A DNA stretch of 64,000 nt from contig NC_135172.1 of assembly GCF_041146795.1 (NCBI RefSeq), forward strand, positions 42,869,123 to 42,933,122. Direction: 5' to 3'. Origin of the DNA: Maylandia zebra (taxonomy: Eukaryota; Chordata; Actinopteri; Cichliformes; Cichlidae). The stretch's first letter is position 1. Each line of letters begins with the position of its first letter. Below, piece after piece: positions 26,341 to 39,266 of this stretch. The translations under genes were made by a program, and so were the position numbers. The notes under the pieces were generated by a model that was given only the letters and a program-made list of their open reading frames with translations, did no database searches and was not told the DNA's origin.

Positions 26341-27728
26341 TACCAGTAACGTTCCTGTCACTCAGTTTCTATACTTGTGGCTTATTCCCCTCCTCTGTGA
26401 ACTGCACTGCAGTACTGGATAGTAGGAATGTTTCAGGAAGTCCTTTGGGTCCTGTAGGCTCTGTGGTATACTCTCCATGGACAGAATAGGACAGGGTGCA
26501 GCTAGCTCGTGCACAGGCTTGGTTGATTTGGTACCGGGGGACCTTTGAGGCTGAGTCAGTAGCTTGGACTCACTGTCATGCTCCTTGTCATCATTTTTAG
26601 GAGTCTCATTTTGCTGTAGGAAACCTGCTGCTGTTTGATGGAAGTGTATTTGGTCTTCAACAATACTCAGATGGATGCGATGTCTCAAAACATCCCAACA
26701 GCAGGACTGATGGTTTTTAAGCAGCAATGATTTGTGTCACAGTCTTCACCATTAGGTGATCCTTGTATTTCTCTTAACCACCACAGTTCAGTGATGTTAT
26801 TAATATAACACTGACTTACAGTCTCTCGTTGTCCCAGTATCACATGATCTAGCACTACAAGCATCACTCTGTATTATTTACCTTTTGAAACCTGTAACCT
26901 AGCAACCTTTCATCAGGAATCAGCGTGGGTACACACACCAGTGAGTATCACTGCATTTCTGCTAAGTGAAAATGAATTGTAGCAACTTTGTCACATTGTG
27001 TTAGCTTTGGATATATGAATGAGCCACAGATTAGGCGTAGACATTGATTAATAAAAGGGTTTACATCCCTGCTTTAATGCAGTGTCAGTTAGAGTCTACC
27101 AGCTGTCAGTCATGTGATCTTTGAAAGGAAGCCGCCTGACACATCTGAAGATCAGCCACAGCTCAGAGGCAAGCACTATTCAGATCCTGCCTGGTGCCAC
27201 ATTGGAGGCAGTGACATCACAGCTGCAAGTGAACACAGAGATGAAGCGTTTCTGCGTGTTCGAAGAAAAGCAAGTCCTTCTAGAATTTACTTTTTCCAAT
27301 GGTGGACATATTTTTAAGCAGATTTTACTATATCGCTATGTCAGCATGTTTCATGAATGCCAGCGAGTAAAATTTAAATATAACTAGTCTAAAGAAAAAG
27401 GATCTCCACATTTGTTAATAAGATTGGATGTGTGGCTACAGGAACAAACATTGTCCAGAACCAAACCAGATCTCGACACAAGCCGAGGACACCAGGGTAA
27501 AATTTCGACATGTTTATCACAGCCACAGGTGGTCAGAACAGTCGGTAAAGTTTTGCTTGAGAATTGTTTCGTTTCTCTTCTCTGAGTTTGGGGCAAACAA
27601 GGCTCCAAAGGATTTTTCCAAACAGGTTTTCTCCTTTCTACGTAGGCTTCTCTCCAAAAAACCAGATCCTCTCACTAAAAGTGAAACAAAACCCCAAACC
27701 ACTACACTACCAGCCTGCCAGCAACATG
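26341..27728. other. non-coding or unclassified; two unassigned minus-strand open frames
   Basis: Minus-strand frames of 121 codons (26727-26362) and 60 codons (26867-26685) lie close together. I recognise no domain, and neither has a convincing promoter or splice context. They may be remains of an unclassified repeat. The plus-strand frame at 27121-27387 is also unrecognised. Confidence 0.3.
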
Positions 27729-28037
27729 GGGCGATCGTGGCTCAAGAGTTGGGAGTTCGCCTTGTAATTGGAAGGTTGCCGGTTCGAGCCCCGGCTCGGA
27801 CAGTCTGGTCGTTGTGTCCTTGGGCAAGACACTTCACCTACCGCCTACTGGTGTTGGCCAGAAGGGCCGATGGCGCGATATGGCAGCCTCACTTCTGTCA
27901 GTCTGCCCCAGGGCAGCTGTGGCTACAACTGTAGCCTCCACCAGTGTGTGTGAATGGGTGGATGACTGGGTGTGTAAAGCGCTTTGGTGTCCCTAGGGGG
28001 GACTAGTAAAAGCGCTATACAAATACATTTACCATTT
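27729..28037 (+). mobile_element. tRNA-derived SINE, near full length
   Basis: The head resembles a tRNA gene. A box-A-like GTGGCTCAAGAGTTGG lies at about 27737-27752 and a perfect-looking box B GGTTCGAGCCC at 27781-27791. The body continues through TTGGGCAAGACACTTCACCT to a tail TGTAAAGCGCTTTGG with AAAGCGCTATACAAAT, the kind of 3' end borrowed from LINEs. No tRNA cloverleaf with a proper acceptor stem forms, so it is a SINE and not a tRNA gene. A second, inverted copy is at 1-165. Confidence 0.85.
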
Positions 28038-28059
28038 AAGGAAAATGACGTGGAAACTC

Positions 28060-28140
28060 CAGCAACACTCAAAGTAATAGGAAAAAACTTTATTAAGTGA
28101 CTAGCGCGTTTCAGCATATGGCCTTCATCAGGGTCCCTGA
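28060..28140 (-). mobile_element. Penelope-like retroelement 3' tail fragment
   Basis: The minus strand reads CCTGATGAAGGCCATATGC, then GAAACGCGCTAG and AATAAAGTTTTTTCC. The GAAGGC-x-GAAACGCG signature is characteristic of Penelope-like element tails. It is only a fragment, directly after the SINE. Confidence 0.6.
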
Positions 28141-28499
28141 TTGTGGAGTGGTTGCAGAAATATGTGTTGCTAGCAACTAAGGAAAACAACTCTTCAGCCT
28201 TAAGTAACCGGTCAGGAATTAGCAGCTCACCCACAGGTGGAAAATCACCAACAGCTTCCAGGTGTGCAGATCAGGGAGGCTTGTTTTACTGGTGTTTTGG
28301 CATCTTTGAGCCCATAGTAACCATGATGTTCAGTTATTTGTCACACTTCTCAACAGCTTCACCATCAGCTACAAACAGCATTTTATTAACCTGCTCAGCT
28401 AAATGGAAACTCAAAAATGACGTGCAGAAAGCTAACCTGGTTGAGTTTTTAGCAGCTAAAGAAAGCACACCTATTGTGAACCTATTGCATCACACTATG
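28141..28499. other. unclassified, contains an open frame with no recognised domain
   Basis: The 119-codon plus frame at 28143-28502 lies between retroelement tail pieces and shows no known motif. It is not called as a gene. Confidence 0.35.
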
Positions 28500-28605
28500 T
28501 AATAGTTTGATAGTTTGATGTAATGTATTCTTGTAGGGTCTACCTTACAATATAAAGCACCTTGAGGCGACTGTTGTTGTGATTTGGAGCTGTATAAATA
28601 AAATT
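28500..28605 (+). mobile_element. LINE (L2-type) 3' tail fragment
   Basis: TATAAAGCACCTTGAGGCGA, then TTGTTGTGATTTGG and GCTGTATAAATAAAATTGAA, is the common 3' end of teleost L2-type LINEs and the SINEs that use them. Only the tail is present. Confidence 0.7.
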
Positions 28606-29770
28606 GAATTAATATTACTATTGTATAGGGCTCTGTGCCAACATTTACAGGTCGTAGACACATATTTTATACAAATCCCACAATAGTAAATATTTGTGCA
28701 TTTGAGGACCAGATTTTCTGGTCTAGAATAGAAAGTCCGATCAGAGTGGTACGGTGATGAATGTGTATTCCCTGCTACTGTACATAAACATCCAACAGCG
28801 GCATGACATTTTTATGTCTGATTTAAGAGCGTCATTACGTACTCCTGCACTTTAAAATCTGTAAATGTGAAAATAAAAGTGAAAGTAAATAAATCTTCCT
28901 TCTTTAAGTATGTGACCCAGCAGAATGGAGTTATCTTTTTCTATTTTCTCTTCACCTAAATGCTCCACATCGTGTCTCTCTCTAGATCACTTATCACTGG
29001 ATCAGTCTACTAATTGCTTGTTGTTTCTACTATCACATCAGGCACCCTAATTACTCGTATTGCTCTTGTGTGTTATTTTTCTTCAGGAAGACTGCAGGTG
29101 ATAAATCTGCCCCTGAACAGTGTTGTTTTTTTGTGACTAATTGCAGCAGCCTTGAGCCATCACTGCAGCAAATGTCATCTGTTAAAGATAAGCATGTAAG
29201 AACATTTAAAATAAAAAGAAGAATTTCAAAACTATAAGTTCAGCTTCTTTAGATTTAAAACCTCCCATTTGGAAGCAGGCGGCATGAGAGGCAGGGTGAA
29301 TGGCTGCTCTATTGATTGCTGCTTTAATTCTAAATAGAGACTGACGGTTAAGGCAGCTACTGGATCCTCCGATGGCTGAGTCAGTGCCTTGTCGCTGTCA
29401 CAGCTGTGCTTGCCTGTGGCAGGTTTGTTCCCCTATCAGTGGATAAGGATATCAATCTTCGCACCTCAGGGTCTTCAACAGGCAGCCGCTCTCCCAAACA
29501 AACAACTTTGCTGAATATAAACAGGGCATTTCAGGTAACTACCCTCCTACTTTAGGACCACTTTTGGTGGTGGAACAGGAGGGCAGTTCTTCGAACTTCA
29601 ACAAAGCGATGTGTTCTGGCTGATTCATTTTAGAAGTTAGCCAGCATTTCTAGAATTATGATTCAGGACGAAAGAAAAAATAAAACATGTTATGGCCTGT
29701 AACAGTTCTCTGTCATCCACGTCACTGTAGTCTAAGGAGCAGAAACTCCTAAACACAAAGTTAAAAACGT
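28606..29770. other. non-coding, nothing recognised
   Basis: No supported gene or repeat boundary. Confidence 0.4.
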
Positions 29771-30790
29771 AGTGTATGCTGTGCTGTGCAGCGAGGAATG
29801 CCCAGACCTCTACATTGGAGAGACTTCATAAACGCATGGCACAACATAGAAGAGCCACTACCACGAGACAAGACTCAGCTGCACATCTGCATCTAAAGGT
29901 CAAAAGGTCAGTGTTTTGAGGATGCCAGTGTCCACCTTTTGGAAAGAGAAGACAGATGGTTTGAAACAGGAGTGAAAGCAACATCTATGTCCACTGTTGA
30001 AAAAAAACGAAAAAAAAAAAAAACTCAGTTTTGAGATCCTCCCCAGACGCCTTAACGTCCACTCACATCCTGGGCCCTTTAACCTCAGTGAATCACATGA
30101 TAGGGAGGGGCTAGCTTTCACAGTGGGTCCACCCGGAACCTTGGCTGATTGTGACCCACACCTGTTTTCACACCATTATGTTGCCCTAAAAGGGGTCCAG
30201 GCAATGAGGGGGAAGTAACAAAATGTGTCCATCAGAAAAAGGAGACAGAGGCAAAATGGTTAAATTAAAGAGTTTTATTAAAGTTTCTATTAATAACTCA
30301 ACTATAAGAGAAGGGCAAGCCGCTATCACCATTTAAGGAAACAAACAAAAACTCAGTCATCGGTAAGTCAACTGAAAAGCAAAGAAGAGTTTAGTGACCA
30401 AACACACTCCTCTCCACCGAGCAGAAGCAAGCAATCACAAAATACAACTCACTAGCTGCAAACACCAACCATAGCTGCAACCACTCACATGGCACTCTGG
30501 CCCAGAGCTCACCTTTCTCTGGGCTTAAATACCTTTAATTGCTGATGGGAGTCAGCTGTACAATAGAAAGAGGTGGCACCTAAGGCAGGAGAGCTGGTAG
30601 GACACGCCCACATGGGCAACTTCAGGAGGCGGCCCTGCTAGGGCCGTAACAACACCTCGGCTCGTGTGATTAGGCAGAGGATTCTTCTCAGAAGCTTCTC
30701 GGATAAAACGTCTTCAAGAAGATAAAAGAAGTCGAGATGCTTTTCTCTCCAAGCTCCTTAGACTATGTTATGACAGAGGTACCCTCGCTG
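29771..30790 (+). mobile_element. Penelope-like retroelement, 3' part (GIY-YIG end), with a nested insertion
   Basis: The plus frame reads CSEECPDLYIGET at about 29788-29826, the start of the GIY-YIG endonuclease domain of Penelope-like elements. It continues with SVFEDASVHLLEREDRWFE around 29908-29964, the conserved C-terminal block, and ILPRRLN at about 30038-30058. Stops interrupt the frame, so it is defective. The characteristic tail AAACGTCTTCAAGAAGATAA resumes at about 30708. About 430 bp between 30222 and 30650 is foreign and is bracketed by the 7-bp repeat GTAACAA. Confidence 0.75.
30222..30650. mobile_element. unclassified insertion inside the Penelope-like element
   Basis: It is bracketed by the direct repeat GTAACAA (about 30216-30222 and 30645-30651), which looks like a target duplication. 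The sequence contains a GTTTTATTAAAG segment near its left end, whose complement is a polyadenylation-like AATAAAAC. No coding capacity is seen. The ends are approximate. Confidence 0.45.
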
Positions 30791-30884
30791 TGTTTCAGCA
30801 GGAAAGAAGAGCACTGATGTCCGGACCACTTTGGCTGTGTTGCATACTTTATTTAATAACCAGTTTAATAATCACAGGTTGAAG

Positions 30885-31290
30885 ACCCAAATGCAGACTC
30901 CAGCAGAAAACATCAACAAAATCACAAACCATTTATTGTAGTTCCAATCCAAACAGAAACACAGATAGCTCACAGAGATGGGTCAGCAGGAAGACAGCAT
31001 GACTCAGCAGTGAACTGAGTGAGAGGGAAACACGAGAGACAGGATATTTACAAAATCAAACAGGAAGTAACATCACGTGGAAACAGAACACAATGTATGA
31101 GATAACTAAGGGGCAGTTAGAGAAACAGAAATGAAGGAAAATAAAGAAATAAATTTTGATGAATAAGAAACATAACATAAACAATTCTAAACATAAATGG
31201 AAACCAGATTATAAAGCATGAACTAAGCTAAACATGGTCTTCAAAATAAAACAGAAACTAAGAAGCTCGAAGAAACACAACAGTGACAAC
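30885..31290 (-). repeat. interspersed repeat, reverse copy of the 18.7/56.9 kb family
   Basis: Its reverse complement shows the words TACTTCCTGTTTGATTTTG, TTCATGCTTTATAA and GGAGTCTGCATTTGGGTCTT. The last of these matches the end of the 18.69-19.26 kb copy (GAGTCTGCATTTTGGGTCCT). Confidence 0.5.
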
Positions 31291-33164
31291 CTTTACGGTG
31301 ATCACAGAAAATAAAGACAACCTTAAAAATATAAGAAATTCTAACAGAGGAATGACAAAAGTGTCCTTTAGTGAGACTTTCCTCATATTTAAGGGAAGAA
31401 ACAAAAAACTTACATCATTGTTTGTACAGGAGAACTTGATGATGATGACAATGATTTCTTGTACTGATTTACCAACTCAGACGTCCAATGATTTGCAGGA
31501 AAAGGAGTTCAGGTTTGAAGAAAACTTTTAATGTTAATGTGCTTTAATAACAGTTAATCAGGAGGACATCGTTAGTCATTTTCAGTGTTTTACTCATTAC
31601 TGGCGCTGCACGGCCGTACCTCGTGGCCTCTGCCTCCACGCTTCAGTGCTTCTTAGTATAAAAACTATTAACTTTTTTCTACCAAAGTTTAGCTGGAACT
31701 AATGTCCAGTAGGGAACCAATAACAAGCATTTTCATTTCAAAGACTGGTGCAAACTTACTATGTTTGGTTCTCAAATGTATTGAAATGCAGGCTGATTTT
31801 TATAAGAGACAGACGTCAAAGAGGCATCTTCATCCTGTTTGCCTTTTCACAGCAAGACATTAACGATCCTCTCACTTAGGTGTCGACGACCAAGACGTTT
31901 TAAAATTAACATACAGATAGATGTAGCTTGATAATGGCAGCCTCTTCCCTCTGTGTCATATCTATAAGCATGTTTTCAAGTTTGAATAACTGCAACTGTA
32001 GAAAATCCAGCAGATGCAACAGTTTGATTTTGCAGTGGCAACCCTTCATATTTCTAAATTTATGCAGCACTAAATATTTCACAATACAATAAATACATGT
32101 ACACATTTCATCACATCGCTGCATAAATAATCCACGGTACAATAAATTATAAAAAGTGACTGAAAATCTCAGTAATGAAGGACTGAGATGTGTTTTTCTG
32201 CATATTTTTATAAATGTTTGTGTGTACTTCCAAACCCAGGTCCCTGTAGACAAAGTGAGAGGAAAATGAGGACACACTGAGAAAACATGAAGATTCCATT
32301 AAAAGCCCAAATCATTTAACACTTTGAAACACTTCACACTTTAATACCAGAATTAGTCTGGCTACAATCTGCTGAATCTCAGCCACTGTGTTCCCCAAAT
32401 TCAGTGCTCACTGACAACAATGGATCTTTTATGCCACTCAGTGTGGGGGGAAAGTATTGTTATATTTCACTATAAAAATAACATCCTGTATATCTGCATA
32501 TACTTTAGTAATTATGACATTATATTCGCCTAATATTAGTTTTAGTTCTTCTTGTTACACTGAAATAGCTCTGATGTGTTCATGAATAGAATCTACAAGA
32601 CCTTTGAAGCAGTGCTGCAGTATCAGGCACCGAACTGTAGTGCTATGAATAAAACGATTGAATAAAGCTGTATGCTCGTTAAAGAGTTGGCACTCCATGT
32701 GATAAGGGTCAAACGCTGTGCTATGACTGAATTGAATTATCGTGATTGACACATAGAAGTGCAGAGGGATTTGCAAACATGCTTGCACAAGTCAGGGTGA
32801 TGTTTTCTGGTCCAAGGGAGTCCGAACAGAATGTCCCAAACTTAGATAATAAGTAGCTTCAGTAGGCTAACAATCAAGGCTAGACGAGGAAGGTGTTTTT
32901 CTGTCTTTTTCAGAAAGAGGAGCAGATACGAGACAAGGTCGGACATGAACGGAGAGAGGAGAAGATGCACATTAAATCTTTTAAATGATAGAAGTTCTCT
33001 TGTAGTTCCTTAAGGGGGAAAAAACGAACACGTCAGTAACAGCAGGTCCTTTAAATCTAGTCAGTTTTCTGGGTGGGTCCTCCTTGGATCTGAGAAATTG
33101 CAGCACATTGGATTGAGAGCCAAGTTTGAAGACAATACTTTGAAGTCTTAGTTGCCGACCAAGC
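31291..33164. other. non-coding, nothing recognised
   Basis: No gene supported. The 123-codon minus frame at 32277-31906 lacks any known motif. Confidence 0.4.
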
Positions 33165-33760
33165 ACATACCTTGAAAGATTGTGTTTAGGTAGGTGTTCT
33201 GTGTCAAAGTTGCATCTATACCACTGTTAAAAGCCTTCACTGTCATGTCTCCCCTTAGGAAATGATGCACACCTGCCCACATTATGTAAACGAAAACCTG
33301 ATTCATTAGGTTCACCAGGCCACCTTCTTCTTTGGTGGTCCAGTTCAACTGTTCACATGTTCAGTTCCCAGTTTGCATCTATGCAGCCTAAGGCTGTGAT
33401 GCTTTGTACTCTCACACCCATCACAGCATCAAAGCATTATGATGCCAGACAACTTGCATTAACGGGAGCCCACACAGTAGTTTTGTTTCCTTAGACTATT
33501 TCTGGTCTGAACCACCGCACACCAGGAACATGGCGTAAGAGGGTTAGGGTTAGAGACGCTCTGACCCAGCCACTTTGGCCATTGGGATTTTGGTCACTCG
33601 GTTTCTTGTGCCGTCCCATTTTTCCTTCATTTTTACGAACTGACGGTTCATTTAGTGCGTAATATATCCCAACACCCGAAACTAGCTGCTGAAATGACAT
33701 AATCAATGTTTTTCTCTTCTCCTGTCAGTGATTTTAATGCTTGGCTGACTGGTTTAAAGC
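33165..33760 (-). mobile_element. degenerate Tc1-like transposon, N-terminal part
   Basis: Plus-strand words GACGCTCTGACCCAGCCACT (about 33557-33576), GGTCACTCGGTTTCTTG and CCATTTTTCC are the complement of the start of a fish Tc1 transposase gene (M-G-K/R start and first helix-turn-helix). CCACCTTCTTCTTTGGTGGTCC at about 33321-33342 matches a later part of the same family. It is heavily decayed. Confidence 0.55.
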
Positions 33761-36700
33761 TTCACAGGCACACAAAGAGGCTCTCATTACTGTTTTATTA
33801 TCACCTCCCGAAACATTCTCCACAGTACTGAATCAGTATTATGAAGCAAATCCAGAACAAACAGGAACAACTGAATATTCAAACTAATTCATAAACCTGA
33901 ACAAACTGAATTTAGAGGTCAAGTTTCATAAAAAATGTTTGCAAAAATGTATCCATTTTCTAAATGAAAACAGAAAAACTGATAAATTCAAACAAAACAA
34001 AAACAACATTGTGTACAGAGTCAGCTACTGTGTGGCTGCACATGTTTCGTATAACCAACGTGTTCATTTTGTTCCACTGAAGCAAAAACACGGCTGTATA
34101 AGTGATTTTTTAGAAATTCTTCATGAAAAGTGACCTGATCAGACAAAAAATGTTACACTTGCTCCCAATTTATAAGAAAGGTTTCACGTCCGTAGATTTC
34201 TAAAGGACTGACGATGGCCACGATCAATACAGGGACACAAATGTGCCAGATGTTAGTCCTCACTACAAGCCAAACTCCAAAAGAGCCTGGTTGTATTTCT
34301 TTCTAATAATGCACCTCTAAAGTGCCCTTCCAGTGTCGAATCACACATAATCTCTGTAAAAGAAATACAAAGTACAAGAAGCCTCATTCGGCTGCTCTTA
34401 TCTCTTCAAAAGGCACACCTGCTTCAATGCAGGGGCTTCAATAAAGTGAAGAAATAAGCGTGCACATTCTCACTGTTTGTAATTGGAAAGCAGTCTATAT
34501 CATCGATTGCTGAGAGTTACAATAAGCACATTGTGGTTGAATCAAGAAAACAGAGGAAAGAGACCTGTTTTGTTCTGGAGTGCACACCGACTGCCAATCT
34601 CTCCATTATCTGACAAAAGATTTTTTAAAAGGCAGACACCTCACAAATATGAATCTATTCTGTTTTGTCAGTGAAGTTATAAAGGGCATCATTTCAGGTT
34701 ACCCAGCACTCGTGGTACTGTATTGATCTCTTCATCTTTTCAAGTAATATGTTTTTGCTTGTTTTTTAAATCTGTTGACTTACTAATTACTTACACTAAT
34801 TACTATTCTTTTGATATTGATTAAAAGGTGAAATAAATGACTGGTTGAACAATTCTTCAGTTTCTCTCGGCTTTAATTGTATCCAATTTGAACTCATTGT
34901 TTTCATGCACCAAGTTACAAACAGCCCCATCTGATACGTTAAATCATAGTTTGTAAGACGCTGCAAGGTAAAATATACTAAAGATCAAGGTAATATAATC
35001 CAGCTGCTGAGTGAACAGTCTATTGAAGCTCTATGAGAAATTTTAACAGTAATTTAGGAACTTATTGAAAAGAACTGACCCGACTCCAGGACTCTTTTTA
35101 ATATAATTAATGATCTCACAGAGTGTCAATATGAACCTCTTCCAGGAGCTTTTTCATTGATAAAATTATTAACACCAGAACATCTCTTCTCTTGCCCAAG
35201 ATACAAGAGAACTTCCCAGTCTACTATTCAACACAGTATCTATGGAGAGTCTCACTCTGGTGATTAATAAAACGAAGCCCTCTTCATGTGCAGTGTGAGA
35301 TTCCTACACATTCAACTTGTAATTAATTCTTCCCTTTTGTCTGATGTTGAATCTGTTTATTTTTAAAAGGAAATTGTCCTTTTTGTTCGTCTTTCAACCC
35401 TTTAAGAGCAACCTTTTTAATTGCACGACCGTTGGAACAGTCAACACTTCTGTGCCTTTTCATTTCCAATTCTCCCTTTCCTTCTTAAGAGATAGAAGAG
35501 GCAAACTGCTTTATTTCAGGGCCTCTGAATAATTGATGTGTAATGCTGTTGTGAAGTGGAAAGCACCTCATAGTGGCTGCTTCAGCGAGCAGAGGAGACA
35601 GTGCACCGTTTCAAGCTTTCTCCTGTCTTAAAGAACATGGGGAAGGGGAGGGGAAGGAGAGGCGCAGGGAGAGGAAGGGGCAGACAAAAGAGAAAGACAC
35701 CAAAATAAAAGGTAACAGAAATTCTCCCTCCATGGCCAGTGATTTCACTGACATGCCTGACAGTATCCTTCTGCAAGTTAGACATGAGTTGTGACAGAGA
35801 ACAGAAAAAAATAGCAAAACAACTCCTTTCTTTCCACCCGAGTTCCTCTCGTGTTGTTGCCCCCTTCCCTTGACTAGATGTTCCCGGTGTGTAGATCTTG
35901 TTTAAATGCTTGGAGCAGTTTTAACTAGTAGGAAGCCCGAGTCAAAGAGCGAGATTCAAGCAGCAATCACTGCTGGGCTGAGGAGCCAAGGAACGAGAAT
36001 TTCTATTTTTCCCTTTCTCATCATCCAATATTTTTCACAGGCCTGTTCGAGTGAAAGTCCCTGCCCTTTTTGACGAAAGGACAAAAACACTGGGTTCGTG
36101 GCAGCTGGTAAGACAGGCCTGCGTGTGGGTGTGTGTGTATGAATGTGCAAAGAGTGTGCGACTCACTGATAATTGAAAGAAGCAGCCAATAGTGCTCTGA
36201 AATATTTTCCTCCTGTTCATACGCAAGTATAAATATTAATGGAAATATGGTGCCAACAAGCTTTTAAGGAAATGTACACTAAAGTGTGGCAGAGACCCCA
36301 CTGAAATCTGGCAGACGATTCTTCATGTTTTTAGCCGATTCGAACAGATGATGACAGAAATGTGACACCGAGGACCTTCAAACAAACACATCTGATTGGA
36401 CGTAACTGTCCTGCTAATGTAGTAACAATAACTGGCAATGCAGCGTTAGAACTGTTATCACTATAAATTAATATTGTTGTATATAATTACCTTTAAACGC
36501 ACAAAGCAAAGAGTCAAGTATGATAAAAATATGTTCCAAGTGTCATGAATATCTAAGTATTTCTGGAGTATTGTTTTAGTCAACACTGGAAAAGGACTTT
36601 TCTGTATCCAGACACCAGTTGGTTGAAACGTTGCCGGGGGCTGGCTCCAAGGACTTAGTACCAGTGAGTACTAGTATCAGTTCCACTAGCCAGGGTCTAA

Positions 36701-37619
36701 ACTGCTCCCTCTGTGATATGAGATGCGTCTTGCTACGTTTTCATACAGCTACACAGCAGGGGATAGTCACGCCAAGCTGAGGCGAGCCGCACCACTCTCA
36801 ACCTACTGAGAAACAGCAACAGCCATGATCTCCTAATGACACCGACCGACGTTTAAACTGTGCTGGAGCCCAAAGAGAACTCTTATTCAAAGTCCATCTC
36901 ATTTCCATGGCAAATATCACCAAATCTTTGGGTTGGGTTTGAGTTGGTCCTCAAAAATTTATTTCAGCAAAATGACACAATTTGTCTGTCACAGAGTCAG
37001 CAAGCCAGATGGGCTGGGCTAATTGCAGCTTTGTATGGCTCAACTGACTTACCACAGTGCAGAAGCATAGTATTATTCCATAGCAAATGATAATGTAGGC
37101 ACAAAGCACAAAATGACATAAAATTGGACTTCATGCAAAATGACATAAAATTGGCCTCCTTGCAAAAGTGTATAGAGGTCTTCATTTTCATTATCACTGC
37201 CATTCATCCTTCCCATCAGAAGCTAGTAGCATGTAAAAAGGATGGGGAAAGATAGTAAAGCATAATTTAACAAAGTAACCTGGAAGCATATCTTCAACTT
37301 ATTCCTCAAGACCCTCTCTCCCCCTTTTTAATGTGCTTCCTATCATCTGCACCACTATAGTGACACAAACACCCAACGTGCTAGTGATCAATAGAACATT
37401 TAGACAACCGATCACGTGTAGTGACAGGGTTGAAGGACTTGGTTGTTTTTGTTTTGTTTTTTGTTTTTTTCCTGTCCCATTTGGTTCTTTAGCCGTCAGA
37501 ATTGTTGTCTGAAGACCAACAAGGAGACCCAACAGATTTACTTTGCCAAATGGATCATCACGGCCTTGCCGTATTGGTCCATTTGATCGACCTTTGTTGT
37601 TATTATTTATTTTATTTTC
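33761..37619. other. non-coding, nothing recognised
   Basis: No gene or clear repeat. A purine-rich patch lies at 35640-35700. Open frames are short and without motifs. Confidence 0.4.
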
Positions 37620-39263
37620 AGTTGTGACTGAGGGACAGGAAAGGGAGAAAGAAAGATGAAGTAAAAGAAAAACAGGAGGGAAGAGGGACAGTGAGAAAGG
37701 AAACTTAAAAAGAGAAAGAAGGGAAATAAAATCTCCTGGATCAGCTGTAGAGAGAAAAAGAAAAGAAAACAAGCAAAACAACAGAGCAACATACTAAACA
37801 CAACACCATCACGCTAATCTAGCTAAGTGTGAACAGCAGTAAATGCTAAATATTGAATGTTGTTTTGTAGCAAGCAGGACCGGCAGCGCACAATGTGCTG
37901 GGAAATAGCACCAATAGAGGTGTAGTTTATGTTTATGGACAGTGAACACCCGTGTGCACACCTGTGTGGATCAGCGCGCTTGTATTCAAAAGGTTTCCCC
38001 ATGTAATGGTCTGCTAGAGGATGGAGAGAGCCATAGCCCCGTCCCCCAGGGCATGAAGCAGGCATGGAGGAGATCCAGCCTCCAGACATCCAGAGGCCCC
38101 AGAGTGCGAATGCCCAAGGTGGACCACCGGAGGGGCATCCATGCCACCATCCTGGGAAGAGCTGAGGATCCCCAGACGAGGGGTCACCCAGTAGCCACGA
38201 AGCAGAAGCCAGAGGGGGCTGCGGTGGCGTGCCCGCTGGCTCTGCCGGCAGCCAGCTGTGCCAGAGTGAACCGAGCCCCCTTTGCCCCGAAAGAGGTCTG
38301 ACCGAGCAACAGGCACCAGGCCCCACAAAGTAGTCACTGGGAGTGAGCTGGTACATACCTGAGTGCCCAGCCCCAAACACCAAGAACCACCAACGCACCG
38401 ACCTCTGAGGGCATCAGTCACTGGCAGGGAGTGTGGTGAGGGGAGATAGGCCTTGGAGGGCCTGGGAGTTCCCAGAGAGGTGGAGTCTAAGACCCGACCT
38501 GACATATAGACACAGACAAACAGGCACACACAGACACAAACATGCATTCCCACCCTCATGCACACATATACAAATACTCAGCACTCGCCCAACGTAGGAA
38601 TTGACATACATGGACACTGTACACACAATCGCACTCCCCAAACAAACTCTATACCCCAGGTCCAGGTACCCTCGCCCCCAGAGGGGGAAATGCCACCTAG
38701 ACCCAGGAGATGTTACCCTTTCCCCCGGGGTGGAGGCAAGCAGACCGCCCCAGGCTCCGCAGCAGCAGGGAAGCCCCACATCCCAGATCCCAATCAGACG
38801 GCCAATACCTCCTCCCAGCCCCCCCGCCCCGATGGCCAGCAGAGAACAGAGGTGTGTGAAGACCCCAAACCTCCCTCCTCCCGCTCATGTGTAGTGTTTC
38901 TGCGTGTTGTTCTAAGGTGCATTTAAAACACAGGAGAGCATGGTGCTGCTGCCAGAGAGCAGCAGGTGTTAGCACGGCCCCTCCCGAGAATCCTCAATGT
39001 CTACATGGATTTAAAATTGAGAGGTGGGCACCGGTGCCAGAGGAGGGGTTGAATACACAGACCGTCCACTGGACGCCGTTAACGTGCCCACCCTCAAGGC
39101 CCTATATGTATGTGTGTGTGTAATGGAGACCAGGGGTTCCATTACCTGGTTGGTATTGTTAATAATAAATTGTTGGATTGGGAATTTAAAATGCGGTAAT
39201 AAAGAAAACACATTAGTTCTTATGGAGTCTTTTATTAGGTTATTTGACATACGATTAAATTGA
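37620..39263 (-). mobile_element. GC-rich repeat, probably the 3' UTR/tail of an L1-like LINE
   Basis: A purine-rich segment (37620-37760) leads into a GC-rich, CA-word-rich segment (37900-39120) that ends in AT-rich DNA. The long open frames on both strands (for example 38398-37823 and 38565-38014 minus) come from high GC and have no domains. It is assigned to an L1-like element because a matching GC-rich stretch plus an ORF2 fragment lies on the other side of the KDZ transposon (54823-55960, minus). Removing the intervening insertions joins the two. The assignment is inferred. Confidence 0.45.
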
Positions 39264-39266
39264 CAG

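Noticed and set aside
26362..26727. Minus-strand 121-codon frame
   Set aside because: No recognisable domain, no splice or promoter context, and it sits among decayed repeats. Not enough to call a gene.
27729..27800. tRNA gene
   Set aside because: A and B boxes are present, but there is no proper acceptor stem, and the sequence continues into a SINE body with a second copy at 1-165.
37823..38565. Minus-strand open frames of 183-191 codons
   Set aside because: They overlap each other in different frames in GC-rich repeat DNA, have no domain, and are explained by base composition.
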